Shown one piece after another: positions 35,368 through 43,253 of a stretch of DNA of 64,000 nt. Under the pieces are notes generated by a model. The model worked only from the letters and a program-made list of their open reading frames with translations, had not been told where the DNA came from and did not search any database. The position numbers and the translations under genes are program-made. Position 1 is the first letter of the stretch, and the number at the start of each line of letters is the position of its first letter. Source of the stretch: Phycisphaerae bacterium (GTDB taxonomy: Bacteria; Planctomycetota; Phycisphaerae; Phycisphaerales; Phycisphaeraceae); assembly GCA_030425705.1 (NCBI GenBank), contig JAUHZU010000012.1, forward strand, positions 62,001 to 126,000, in the 5' to 3' direction.

Positions 35368-35985
35368 ATGGACTACCACGGTGCACTGCCGACGCTAGAA
35401 GCCGAACAGATTTGTGATGCGGTGCTTCTCGCTCTAAAGTCGAACGGCCATTGGTCCCAACTTAGCCCTAGCGCGATCGCCGAACATCTCGTCGAACTCG
35501 AGCGATTTGTAGACTTGCCAACGATTCAGAATGCCCAACTCCTTGACAGCCACCGCCTGAATGGGATGACGCTCTCGATTATCAACTGGCGTACGCGCTG
35601 GCAACACCACAGCAGATATCAGCCACACGAGTATGACTCGTTCTCGGTCCACCTGCTGCTCCATATCTACCCCACTGCCATTACGGATCATTTGATGCTA
35701 CGCCCAGAGACGATCGCCGACAAAATCAACGAGTGGTTCAAGCGAGTCGAGTTAGACTTTCCCGGCGACCGAGTGTTCAGCCGGCAGCACTACGTCCTCG
35801 CAGAAGATGTACCGTCTGCCGAACGACTGCTGACGCAGGAGATCCGGACATCGCTCAACGAGATCCCCAACATCACGATGGAATCGCGCGGAGGCGCGAC
35901 CCTCCTTGCGCCGCTCGGTGCCGCCCAGCCCGACCTGATTGAGCCGCTGCTTAAGACCGGCCGAATGCTGGCAGAGACGGCATAG
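35368..35985 (+). CDS. orphan protein of unknown function, low GC
   Basis: A 205-residue soluble protein without a recognised motif, signal peptide or membrane segment. Its base composition (a little over half GC by eye) and codon choice differ sharply from gnd upstream and the GGCT-like gene downstream, so it may be acquired. It starts 6 bp after gnd and could be co-transcribed. It lies two genes before the candidate retron, but no evidence links them. Confidence 0.6.
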   Translation: MDYHGALPTLEAEQICDAVLLALKSNGHWSQLSPSAIAEHLVELERFVDLPTIQNAQLLDSHRLNGMTLSIINWRTRWQHHSRYQPHEYDSFSVHLLLHIYPTAITDHLMLRPETIADKINEWFKRVELDFPGDRVFSRQHYVLAEDVPSAERLLTQEIRTSLNEIPNITMESRGGATLLAPLGAAQPDLIEPLLKTGRMLAETA

Positions 35986-36004
35986 GCCTTTGGTTGTTTT
36001 TTGA

Positions 36005-36562
36005 ATGCGATTCGACCACACCATGTACATCTTCGGCTACGGCTCGCTGCTCCACCCCGGCAGCGCGAACGTCACGCTCGGCCGTACTGCTACGCCCCAG
36101 TCGTTCCCGACCGCCGTGCTCGCGGGCTACGCGCGGGTCTGGGACTACGTCACCGGCATGCGCCGCGACGGCGCGGCAGGGGATGACCCCGCCCGCGGTG
36201 TTGCGCTCAACGTCACGCCCGACCCGGCTGCCGTGTGTAACGGCGTGCTGATTGCGGTCAGCGCTGAAGAGCTTCGGCGTCTTGACCTGCGCGAGTCCGG
36301 ATACGACCGTGTCGAGGTGTCGTCATCGATCACCTTCGACACTGAGCCGCCGGGCACGGGTTGGTCCGCCTACACCTACGTCGGCCGGGCCGAGAAACGC
36401 GTGCTCCCGGCCGGGGCGTTTATCCCGACGCGGTACGACGCCGTCGTCCGCGAGGGTGCAGCGTTGTACGGCCCGTCATTCGCCGCATGCTTCGCACGGA
36501 CCACCCGGCCTCACGCCCTGCCGATCCGCGATGCCGTGTACCCCAACGACCCGGGGGCCTGA
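36005..36562 (+). CDS. gamma-glutamylcyclotransferase-like (GGCT/AIG2) protein
   Basis: A 185-residue protein opening with the GGCT signature YIFGYGSLLHPGS. It has LAGYARVWDYV, the family's second strand block, and RLDLRESGYDRVEV, which includes the catalytic Glu position. The family covers gamma-glutamyl amine cyclotransferases and ChaC-like enzymes; the exact substrate is open. A start at 36005 or at the in-frame ATG 36023 (MYIFGYGSLL) is possible; the latter is nearer the family start. Confidence 0.82.
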   Translation: MRFDHTMYIFGYGSLLHPGSANVTLGRTATPQSFPTAVLAGYARVWDYVTGMRRDGAAGDDPARGVALNVTPDPAAVCNGVLIAVSAEELRRLDLRESGYDRVEVSSSITFDTEPPGTGWSAYTYVGRAEKRVLPAGAFIPTRYDAVVREGAALYGPSFAACFARTTRPHALPIRDAVYPNDPGA

Positions 36563-36600
36563 TCCGCGGCAACGGCCACCGCCTTTCCGATCCCCCGTCC

Positions 36601-36629
36601 TTGACACCCCGCCGGGGCCGCCCCACAAT
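36601..36629 (+). promoter_or_regulatory. promoter of the candidate retron
   Basis: TTGACA, exactly 17 bp, CACAAT. A start 7 nt beyond would fall on G36636, the first base of GCCTTG, which can pair with CAAGGC at 36754-36759. Confidence 0.6.
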
Positions 36630-36635
36630 CAGCCC

Positions 36636-36759
36636 GCCTTGGTGAAGCTCTTTGTGAGCGTAGGGCGATGTTTCGTCGCCCGGGTCGCGTGACGCGGCCT
36701 GCAGACCCGGTGGTTCAGTAGACACGTCCGTTTCACGGACGTAGCTACTGAAGCAAGGC
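36636..36759 (+). ncRNA. candidate retron msr-msd RNA
   Basis: The stretch folds by eye into end-to-end hairpins: GCTC/GAGC with loop TTTGT (36647-36659); GGGCGA/TCGCCC with loop TGTTTCG (36663-36681); CCGGGTC/GACCCGG (36680-36710); and a long hairpin made of TTCAGTAG/CTACTGAA (36714-36721, 36745-36752) stacked on ACGTCCGT/ACGGACGT (36724-36731, 36735-36742) with a 3-nt loop. The ends GCCTTG and CAAGGC are complementary, as a1/a2 of retrons are. It ends 5 bp before the reverse transcriptase start. The last hairpin is short for an msd, and the exact boundaries and branching G are not resolved. Confidence 0.4.
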
Positions 36760-36764
36760 CGTGG

Positions 36765-37820
36765 GTGTCGGCTCAACCGCCGATGCCCGCTTTAGGGGGC
36801 CGCATCGACTACATCCTCGACAGCTTGAGTGTGTTCCTCTGGGTCTTTGGCTGCTGTGCGGGTCCGATCTTTCTGTTCGCTCTGTTTATCGGTGTCGGCA
36901 ACCTGCTTGGCTGGTTCAAGCCCTACAAGGAAACCCACAAGGCCGAGCGTAAACGCGCCACCAAAGGCCTGGGCCACAACCTCGACGAGCTCGCCCGCCG
37001 TCTCGGCATGCCGGCCGACCAACTCGCCGCCTTCGAGCCGGGCTACAAGACCGCGACAATCCCCAAGAAGCGCGGCGGGACGCGCACGCTGCACATCCCC
37101 GACACCGACACGAAAGCACTCCAGCGCACGATCCTCCGCCGGCTGTTGCGCCACCTCAAGACCCACGACGCGGCCACGGGGTTCGACCCGGGCATCTCGA
37201 TCGCCCACAACGCCGGCATGCACACCCGACAAGCCGTCGTCATCAAGCTCGACATCAAAGACTTCTTCCCCAGCACCACAGCAGCCCGCGTCGACCACTA
37301 CTTCCGCCGCATCGGCTGGGACGCCGAGTGCGCCGCACTGCTCACCCGGCTCGTGACGCACAACGGCGGCCTGCCACAGGGTGCCCCGACCAGCCCGCGC
37401 CTATCGAACCTGGTCAACTACGTGCTCGACTGCCAGATCCAGCGCTATGTCGACAAGCACAAGGGCTCCTACACACGCTACGCCGACGATATCACCGTCA
37501 GCTACCCGAAGGACTGGCCGAGGTATGTCCGCGGCACGGTGCAGGTCGTCCGCCGCGTCTGCCGGAAGCATGGCTACACGGTGCACACCCGTGGCAAGCT
37601 GCGCATCGTCCGCCGACACCAGCAGCAGCGCGTCACCGGCCTGGTGGTCAACGACAAGGTCGCGCTCCCCCGCGCCAAGCGGCGCTGGCTGCGCGCGGTC
37701 GAGCATCGGCTCGCCACCGGCGGCGAAGCGTCGCTCACCCAAGAGCAGCTCGACGGCTACAAGGCCCTGCAGCACATGATCGCAACGCAGACAGGGCCCT
37801 ACAGCGGGCAGAAATCGTAG
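36765..37820 (+). CDS. retron-type reverse transcriptase with N-terminal membrane anchor
   Basis: A 351-residue reverse transcriptase. Residues 16-50 form one or two membrane helices (VFLWVFGCCAGPIFLFALFI). The RT core follows: IPKKRGGTRTLHIP, the retron X-region motif NAxxH as NAGMH (149-153), motif A KLDIKDFFPS (Asp163), motif B GLPQGAPTSPRLSN, the catalytic YADD (239-242) and the retron Y-region VTG in RVTGLVVN (290-292). All catalytic aspartates are present. GTG at 36765 has AAGG 6 nt upstream; ATG at 36783 is the alternative. No effector gene adjoins it, so the membrane part may be the effector. Confidence 0.88.
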   Translation: MSAQPPMPALGGRIDYILDSLSVFLWVFGCCAGPIFLFALFIGVGNLLGWFKPYKETHKAERKRATKGLGHNLDELARRLGMPADQLAAFEPGYKTATIPKKRGGTRTLHIPDTDTKALQRTILRRLLRHLKTHDAATGFDPGISIAHNAGMHTRQAVVIKLDIKDFFPSTTAARVDHYFRRIGWDAECAALLTRLVTHNGGLPQGAPTSPRLSNLVNYVLDCQIQRYVDKHKGSYTRYADDITVSYPKDWPRYVRGTVQVVRRVCRKHGYTVHTRGKLRIVRRHQQQRVTGLVVNDKVALPRAKRRWLRAVEHRLATGGEASLTQEQLDGYKALQHMIATQTGPYSGQKS

Positions 37821-37920
37821 TGACATAGGGGTGTCACCCCCGCCCGTTTTCTGCGTGACACGCGCTGACGACGGGCCTAGATTGGTGGGGACCTGATTCC
37901 ACCACCCCGAGGGACCCCAC

Positions 37921-38604
37921 ATGCTACGGACCACACCCGCCATGTTCGCGTTGGTATGCCTGTCCGCCTCCGCCTGGCCCGGCCACGCGCAGGTCCTGAT
38001 CACCGAGATCATGTACAACCCCGACAGCCACGAGGGCGGCGTCGGCCCGAACGCCGACCCGAACCAGACCGAGTGGCTGGAGGTCTACAACGCCGGGGAG
38101 GAGCCGGTCGCGATCGGCGGGTGGTACCTGCAGGACGAGGACGGCCGGACCGTCCGCCTGCCGGAGGGCGCGGCCCTTGAGCCGGGCGAGGCGGCGGTGC
38201 TTATCCCCGGCACACAGACCGCCGAGGACTTCCGCGCGGCGTGGGAGACCGAGGATGTCCACGCGTTCCAGGTCTTCGCGCTCGACGGCTGGGCACGCGG
38301 CGACGACGCAATGAGCAACCTAGCGAACAGCCCGAGCGCCACCAACGAGGTGCTCACCCTGCGCGATGCCGAAGGCCAAGTCGTCGATGAGGTTAACTAC
38401 GACGATGAAGGAGATTGGCCCACCGACAGCCCGGACGGGCCGAGCATCACGCTCCTGCCGGGCAAGCCCGACCCCGGATCCAACGACACGGGCAGCGCCT
38501 GGGCCCGCTCCGACGCCGGGACGCTTGGCGCGTGGCGCAACACCAAGACCGACGACTACAACGGCGAAGACACCGGCTCGCCGGGAGTGGTGGTGACGGA
38601 GTAG
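37921..38604 (+). CDS. secreted lamin-tail domain protein
   Basis: A 227-residue exported protein: signal peptide (about 1-23, ending GHAQ), then a lamin-tail domain starting VLITEIMYNPDS and continuing TEWLEVYNAGEEPVAIGGWY, LQDEDG and PGEAAVLIPG, the usual LTD blocks. The C-terminal part is Asp/Gly/Ser-rich, without a visible sorting signal. LTDs bind surfaces or polymers in secreted bacterial proteins. GAGG lies 8-11 nt before the ATG. It follows the retron RT by 100 bp on the same strand but is more likely independent. Confidence 0.82.
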   Translation: MLRTTPAMFALVCLSASAWPGHAQVLITEIMYNPDSHEGGVGPNADPNQTEWLEVYNAGEEPVAIGGWYLQDEDGRTVRLPEGAALEPGEAAVLIPGTQTAEDFRAAWETEDVHAFQVFALDGWARGDDAMSNLANSPSATNEVLTLRDAEGQVVDEVNYDDEGDWPTDSPDGPSITLLPGKPDPGSNDTGSAWARSDAGTLGAWRNTKTDDYNGEDTGSPGVVVTE

Positions 38605-38625
38605 TCGTCAGCTGAAACAATCACA

Positions 38626-38657
38626 ACCCGGGCCGGCGCTGCGCTCTGGTCCGGCTT
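38626..38657. repeat. 32-bp dispersed repeat, copy 1
   Basis: Begins ACCCGGGCCGGCGCTGCG and ends CCGGCTT; 30 of 32 bases match the copy at 56989-57020. The flanks GGGCC and GGYCC can pair around a 13-nt loop. Confidence 0.8.
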
Positions 38658-38681
38658 GGTGGGTCTAGCTAAAATGCGCTC

Positions 38682-38945
38682 ATGCCGACCTACGAATACT
38701 ACTGCCCGACCAACCACCGGACCGTCGAAGTCTTGCACGGGATGTCGGTTGCGGTGGCGACCTGGGGCGAGGCCTGTGAGCGAGCCGGGATCGACCCGGG
38801 GACGACGCCCGCCGAGGCACCGGTCGAGAAGCTCCTGGGCGCGGGCATGGTGATCGCCAAGTCGCGCCCGGCCGAGGACTTCAACTGCGGGAACCCGATG
38901 TCCGGGGGCGGCGGGTGCTGCGGCGGCGGGTGCGGGATGGGGTAG
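38682..38945 (+). CDS. small FmdB-like putative zinc ribbon protein
   Basis: An 87-residue protein with the FmdB-type opening MPTYEYYCPTNHRTVEVLHG. The first knuckle has a single Cys, so the usual CxxC is missing. The C-terminus ends in a Gly/Cys tail (CCGGGCGMG), which could bind metal. TAAAAT ends 6 nt before the ATG and no Shine-Dalgarno is present. Function is unknown. Confidence 0.7.
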   Translation: MPTYEYYCPTNHRTVEVLHGMSVAVATWGEACERAGIDPGTTPAEAPVEKLLGAGMVIAKSRPAEDFNCGNPMSGGGGCCGGGCGMG

Positions 38946-38958
38946 TGCTGCGGGGGCT

Positions 38959-39037
38959 TCCGCCGCGTGTGACGCGGCAGCTATTCGGGTGCGGCAAGAC
39001 AAAGCTGTTGGTTAGCCGCCGCGTCACACGCGGCGGG
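38959..39037. repeat. BIME-like inverted pair, second locus
   Basis: Units at 38959-38983 and 39013-39037 in opposite orientation, of the same 25-bp palindromic family as at 4985-5056. The right unit is the perfect form. Confidence 0.85.
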
Positions 39038-39084
39038 GCCTGCACGAATGCGCTGCGCCCAAACCGCTTATCCAACAACACCGA

Positions 39085-40590
39085 TTACGGCAACAGCGCC
39101 TTCAACCGCTCCACCACCGTCGGCTGCTCGTCGGCGATGTTGTCGAATGACGCGTCGCCAGGGGTGGCCGAGACGTCTACCGCGAACAGCTCGACATCCG
39201 TTGATTCACTCTCGTCGTCTTGCCGCAACACCAGCCGATGCCGGCCGGTGCGGACGGTCACGGCGTTGCCCCAGTAGCTCACAACGTGGCCGCGGACGGC
39301 GGGCCGGCTCCCCGCGATAACCCGCGCCAGCGAGAGCCCATCGAGCGGGTGCTGGGTCTGGGTAAAACTCGGCCGACAGATCTCGATCAGCGTCGGGTAC
39401 AGGTCGGTCGTGGCGACCAGGGCCTCGGTAGCCGCGCCGGCGTTCAGGTAGCGGGGCCGACCGTCGGGACCGGCCCCGTCGGGCACGCGCACGATCAGCG
39501 GGCTACGGAGCGCCGTCTCGAGCGGCGCGTGCTTGCCCCAGAGCGCGCCTTCGCCGAGGAACCAGCCGTGGTCGCTCCAGAGCACCACGACGGTGTCCTG
39601 CGCGAGCCCGAGCTCCTCGAGCGCATCGAGCACCCGCCCGACCTGCCGGTCCGTGTAGCGGACACAAGCGAGGTACGCCCGGCGGGCCTGCATGGCAGCG
39701 TCTTCGTCGAGCGGGCGGGCCTTCTCCCATGGCACGTGGTAGCCGTAGAACTCGCCGGAGTTGTGCCAGTACGCGGTCGCCGCACGTTCCGCGTGCGTCG
39801 GCGGCGGGACGTCCCACTGCTGCACATGCTCCCAGTCGCTGCGCGTCGCGACGAACGGCAGGTGTGGTTTGAAGAAACCCAGCCCCAGGAAGAACGGCTC
39901 GCCCCGGTCGCGCAGCGCCGCGAGTTGCTCGACCGCGGCCGCGGCCATGCGCCCGTCTGGAAGGTCGTCGTCCTCCTCGGCGGTGAACTGCATCAGGTCG
40001 CGGTGGCCCTGCCCGTCCTCGCGGTGCGCGCCGCCTTCGTAGGCAAAGAACACGCCCCACCCGCGCTGCCAGGGGCCCAGCGGCGTCGCCAACGTGTCCC
40101 AGGCGTGCGGCAGCTCGGGCCGGCCGTCGCCCGAGCCGTCGTAGGCGAACACCCGGCCGTCCGCGGTGTGCGACAGCTTACCGATCAGCACGGTGCGGTA
40201 GCCGCTGCGGCGGAACAATTCGGGCATGCTCTGCGCGCCGGGTTGCTCTTGCTGCAACAGCGCGGCCGGCCCGCTGTAGAGCGCGTTGTTGCCGCGTCGG
40301 ACGCCGCTGGATGAGGGGTCGCGCCCGGTCAGCAGCGCGTACCGCGACGCGCCGCAGGTGGGCACGGCCACGAAGTGGTTGCGGAAGAGGACGCCCTCCG
40401 CAGCGAGCCGGTCGATGTTCGGCGTCCGGACATAATCGACGCCGTAACAGCCGAGCTCGGGCCGGAGGTCATCGACGGCGATGAACAGCACGTTGTACCG
40501 GTTGGTGTCCGGCGCTTGGTCCTGCGCCCGGGCGGCTGCGGACAGCACAAAACCGGCGAGCAGCAAGACGCTGACCATCAAGTGTCTCAT
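39085..40590 (-). CDS. sulfatase, iduronate-2-sulfatase-like
   Basis: A 501-residue exported sulfatase with a signal peptide ending AAARAQ. It has NVLFIAVDDLRPELGCYG (metal Asp pair), the modification site PTCGASRYALLTG, GKLSHTADG, FFLGLGFFKPHLPF and VVLWSDHGWFLGEGALWGKH. The formylglycine motif reads CGASR instead of CxPSR; the Cys and Arg are kept, so maturation by formylglycine-generating enzyme is plausible but untypical. The likely substrates are sulfated polysaccharides. TAAGAT ends 7 nt before the ATG at 40590. Confidence 0.9.
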   Translation of the reverse strand: MRHLMVSVLLLAGFVLSAAARAQDQAPDTNRYNVLFIAVDDLRPELGCYGVDYVRTPNIDRLAAEGVLFRNHFVAVPTCGASRYALLTGRDPSSSGVRRGNNALYSGPAALLQQEQPGAQSMPELFRRSGYRTVLIGKLSHTADGRVFAYDGSGDGRPELPHAWDTLATPLGPWQRGWGVFFAYEGGAHREDGQGHRDLMQFTAEEDDDLPDGRMAAAAVEQLAALRDRGEPFFLGLGFFKPHLPFVATRSDWEHVQQWDVPPPTHAERAATAYWHNSGEFYGYHVPWEKARPLDEDAAMQARRAYLACVRYTDRQVGRVLDALEELGLAQDTVVVLWSDHGWFLGEGALWGKHAPLETALRSPLIVRVPDGAGPDGRPRYLNAGAATEALVATTDLYPTLIEICRPSFTQTQHPLDGLSLARVIAGSRPAVRGHVVSYWGNAVTVRTGRHRLVLRQDDESESTDVELFAVDVSATPGDASFDNIADEQPTVVERLKALLP

Positions 40591-40600
40591 GCCCACGATC

Positions 40601-41983
40601 TTACTCGCCCAGGGTGTGGACGCGCGTCCCGGCGGTCAGCTCGGGCAGGCGGACGTACACCAGCCGGGCCTCAGGCCCGTCCGCCGCGGGCCAGCCGGTG
40701 ACCGATACGACCCCCGGCCGACCGGCGATGGAGAGCTCGACCCGCTGGGACGGGTCATCGATCATCAGCGGCACGACATACAGGCGCTGCGGGAAGACGT
40801 CGCAGTAGTCGGTGTTCGCCGCGGCCGTCGCCTTCATGTAGATGCCCGAGGCGAGGAGGGCCGCGCCGGTCCAGACCGCCGCCTCGGAGTGGTTCTGGAT
40901 GCCCTCGCCCAGCGTGATGCCGCCGCCCACGAGCAGCACGCTGCCGAGGATGCTCTTGGCCCGGCGGACGTCTTCCAGGTTATTCCAGCGGTGGTCGCGG
41001 GCCATCGCGTTGACATCGGTCACGCGGGGGTAAGACGCCGCGCCGAGCGGGGTGGACACGGAGAGCGCCGCGCCGTCGCTGCGCGTGCGCGGGATGAACT
41101 CGCTGAGCGCCCCGTCCATGCCGTAGCGGCCCTTGCGGGGGCCCAGGCCGTAGGCCACAACGAGCACGGTGTTGTACCCCCGGGCCTTCAGCCGATCGAC
41201 GGTCGGCCGCATCGCCGGCTCGATCTGCACGACCCGCTGGAAGTAGTCCGCCGCCTCGAGGTCCCGGCCCATCTGCTGGCTGGCGATCGCGTGCAGCAGG
41301 TAGGCGAACGTGAAGTTCGATTCCTCGGTCACATAGCCGTGGTCGAGGTACGCGTCCGTATCGCGCGCGTCGCCCGCGCCAACGGGTCGGCCGGCCTGGC
41401 GGTTCTCGTACTCGATCGACCGGAGCATGATCGCTTCGGTGTCGATGCGTCGGCCCGCGGCGCGGTCCTGGTCGTTCTCGAAGTTGCGCAGGTAGAACAG
41501 CGCGTTGCCCGCGGCGGCGCGGGCGCTGTCCCAGCTCCCCAGCCGGGCCTGCACCATGCCGTAGTACGCCAGCGCCATCGCCTGCTCGAAGGGCTCGCCC
41601 TTCCACAGCTTCACCCCCTCGGTCAGCACCACCGCCGACACCGTCTTGTCCGCGTTGATGCCCTGCGTCCGCAGCACGTCGTACACCTCGGCGAAGAACT
41701 GCTCGGACATCCGCGGCCGGTCCGTATCTAACGCCAGGACCCCTGCGCGCATCCGAGAGAGCATGTACCGCCGTTCCGATCGATCGTCCGTGATCTCTTC
41801 AACCACCTTCGCCAGCGCGTCGTCGTACCGCCCGTCCGCCAGCTCCCGCGTGGGCGTCTGCATCGGCGCGTTGCAACCGGGGAGCAGAAGCAGCACCCAC
41901 AGCAGCGCCGCGCCGGCCCGCCGGACCGGGCGGGGCGCACCCCGCCATGCATCGCGCATCAGAGATCGCTGATCGAACATCAT
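40601..41983 (-). CDS. COG3014-like lipoprotein with TPR-like helices
   Basis: A 460-residue lipoprotein (signal ending LLPGC after LLWVLLL). Its central part is helical and TPR-like (for example MALAYYGMVQARLGSWDSARAAAGNALFY), followed by a region with two glycine-rich membrane-like stretches (SILGSVLLVGGGITLGEG) and a beta-rich C-terminus. This matches COG3014 proteins, which accompany LpoB-like lipoproteins. Its ATG overlaps the stop of the preceding gene (TGATG), so the three lipoprotein genes 43253 to 40601 form a coupled operon. A role in the outer membrane or peptidoglycan synthesis is inference. Confidence 0.75.
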   Translation of the reverse strand: MMFDQRSLMRDAWRGAPRPVRRAGAALLWVLLLLPGCNAPMQTPTRELADGRYDDALAKVVEEITDDRSERRYMLSRMRAGVLALDTDRPRMSEQFFAEVYDVLRTQGINADKTVSAVVLTEGVKLWKGEPFEQAMALAYYGMVQARLGSWDSARAAAGNALFYLRNFENDQDRAAGRRIDTEAIMLRSIEYENRQAGRPVGAGDARDTDAYLDHGYVTEESNFTFAYLLHAIASQQMGRDLEAADYFQRVVQIEPAMRPTVDRLKARGYNTVLVVAYGLGPRKGRYGMDGALSEFIPRTRSDGAALSVSTPLGAASYPRVTDVNAMARDHRWNNLEDVRRAKSILGSVLLVGGGITLGEGIQNHSEAAVWTGAALLASGIYMKATAAANTDYCDVFPQRLYVVPLMIDDPSQRVELSIAGRPGVVSVTGWPAADGPEARLVYVRLPELTAGTRVHTLGE

Positions 41984-42612
41984 CAGTCCCAGACGTGGCC
42001 ATGGGCCTGCCGCTTGAACTCGAACCAGTCGTTCCAGACATCCTCGCCTGTGCGCAGGTCCAGCATGCGGAACTCGCAGCCGTACAGGTCCGTCCGGTCC
42101 ATCGCGTCGGCGCGGGTGACCGAGCGGAACGTCGCGGTGATCGTGTGCGTGACGTCCCGGCCGCTGCCGAAGTCGGTATCCACGCCCTCCGCGTCGAGGC
42201 GGGGCTTGAGCGCCCGCGTGTGCTCGCCGGGGGTCACGAACTGGATGCGCTTGTCGTCCCACAGCTCGCGCATCGGCTGGGCACCACGTACGTTCGCGAC
42301 GACCCACCACTGCTCGCCGCTGGGCATGACCTCGGACGACAGGTTACGCACCCGGTCGAACGAGACCACCCAGGGCTCGCTCGCCGGGGTGCGCGCCGCG
42401 ATCGATTCCGACGCGCGGAGGGACGCCGCCATCGACGCCGCCATCTGCTCGTAGTCCTCGATCGCGATGCGCGAGGACCGGGGCGGACTCGCACAACCCG
42501 ACAGCACCAGGCCATACCACAGCAGAAAAACACACAACAGCACACGCCTGGACTGGCTGCCTAAGCAGCCAGTCCAGCACAGGCATCCCAAGTTGTAATC
42601 GCGACGAAGCAT
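41983..42612 (-). CDS. lipoprotein of the LpoB-associated operon
   Basis: A 209-residue lipoprotein if it begins at the ATG at 42612, which overlaps the upstream stop as TAATG. The lipobox LVLSGC then lies unusually far in (Cys about 40). A GTG at 42543 gives a conventional signal peptide (VLLCVFLLWYGLVLSGC). A perfect 13-bp hairpin (42548-42577) falls between the two starts and may control translation. The mature part (VRNLSSEVMPSGEQWWVV, ending VWNDWFEFKR) resembles small periplasmic LpoB-like proteins. Function is not known. Confidence 0.72.
   Translation of the reverse strand: MLRRDYNLGCLCWTGCLGSQSRRVLLCVFLLWYGLVLSGCASPPRSSRIAIEDYEQMAASMAASLRASESIAARTPASEPWVVSFDRVRNLSSEVMPSGEQWWVVANVRGAQPMRELWDDKRIQFVTPGEHTRALKPRLDAEGVDTDFGSGRDVTHTITATFRSVTRADAMDRTDLYGCEFRMLDLRTGEDVWNDWFEFKRQAHGHVWD
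42548..42577. promoter_or_regulatory. 13-bp perfect hairpin at the start of the second lipoprotein gene
   Basis: CTGGACTGGCTGC, loop CTAA, then its exact reverse complement. It lies between the TAATG junction at 42612 and the GTG at 42543. No T-run follows on either strand, so it is more likely a translational or stability element than a terminator. Confidence 0.5.
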
Positions 42613-43253
42613 TACTCGCTGATCTGCTTCATCTCGTAGCGGTTGCTGAAGACGATCCGGTTGGTCGCGAACGAGTCGAGGTGCACCTCCATCGCGTACA
42701 GCCCGGTGTCGCCCCGACCGACGCGGTACACGTCCATGTTCAGGACGTAGGTGTTCGCGGCGTTGTAATCCGGCACGAAGTACCGCCCGCCGTTCCACTC
42801 GATCACGCCGTCGTCGCGCACCACCGGGTCGGTGGCGACACGCTCGCGCGCGGCCTGGTTCTCCAGACGGTTCCGCCGCTCGACAAACACCAGCCGGTCC
42901 CGGCCGGCCCGGGAGTTGATCAGCCGGCTGCGGATGCCCGACACGACATACTCGTAGTCGGCGGTCGGCGTCACGCCGGTCTTGTTGATCACGTCACCCA
43001 GCAGGATCACCACCGGCCCGTTCGTGTCCCGGATCTCCGGCAGGTCGGGAAGCTGCGCGAGCAGGTCCTCGGGGACCAGCCGGCTGAACTCGGTCAGCGT
43101 CGTGGGGAGCTGACGCGGGTCGCGGGCCTCACCCGGCGTGGTCTCATCGACGGGGACCCGGCCGACATACTTCTGCGAGCAGCCGGTGAGGACGAACGGG
43201 ACCACCAGCGCGGCGGTCAGCATCAGGCGGGGGAGTCGGTACAGGGCGGTCAT
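42612..43253 (-). CDS. LpoB-like lipoprotein
   Basis: A 213-residue lipoprotein (VVPFVLTGCSQ) and first gene of a three-gene operon. The segment VVILLGDVINKTGVTPTADYEYVVSGIRSRLINS followed by FVERR resembles the LpoB/YcfM fold, the outer-membrane activator of penicillin-binding protein 1B in enterobacteria. Sequence identity to LpoB itself looks low, and many uncharacterised periplasmic proteins share the pattern. AAGGA lies about 8 nt before the ATG. Confidence 0.7.
   Translation of the reverse strand: MTALYRLPRLMLTAALVVPFVLTGCSQKYVGRVPVDETTPGEARDPRQLPTTLTEFSRLVPEDLLAQLPDLPEIRDTNGPVVILLGDVINKTGVTPTADYEYVVSGIRSRLINSRAGRDRLVFVERRNRLENQAARERVATDPVVRDDGVIEWNGGRYFVPDYNAANTYVLNMDVYRVGRGDTGLYAMEVHLDSFATNRIVFSNRYEMKQISE

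Noticed and set aside
37921-38604. Lamin-tail protein as the retron effector
   Set aside because: It has a signal peptide and its own Shine-Dalgarno, and lamin-tail proteins are common secreted proteins; nothing ties it to the RT beyond being next on the strand.
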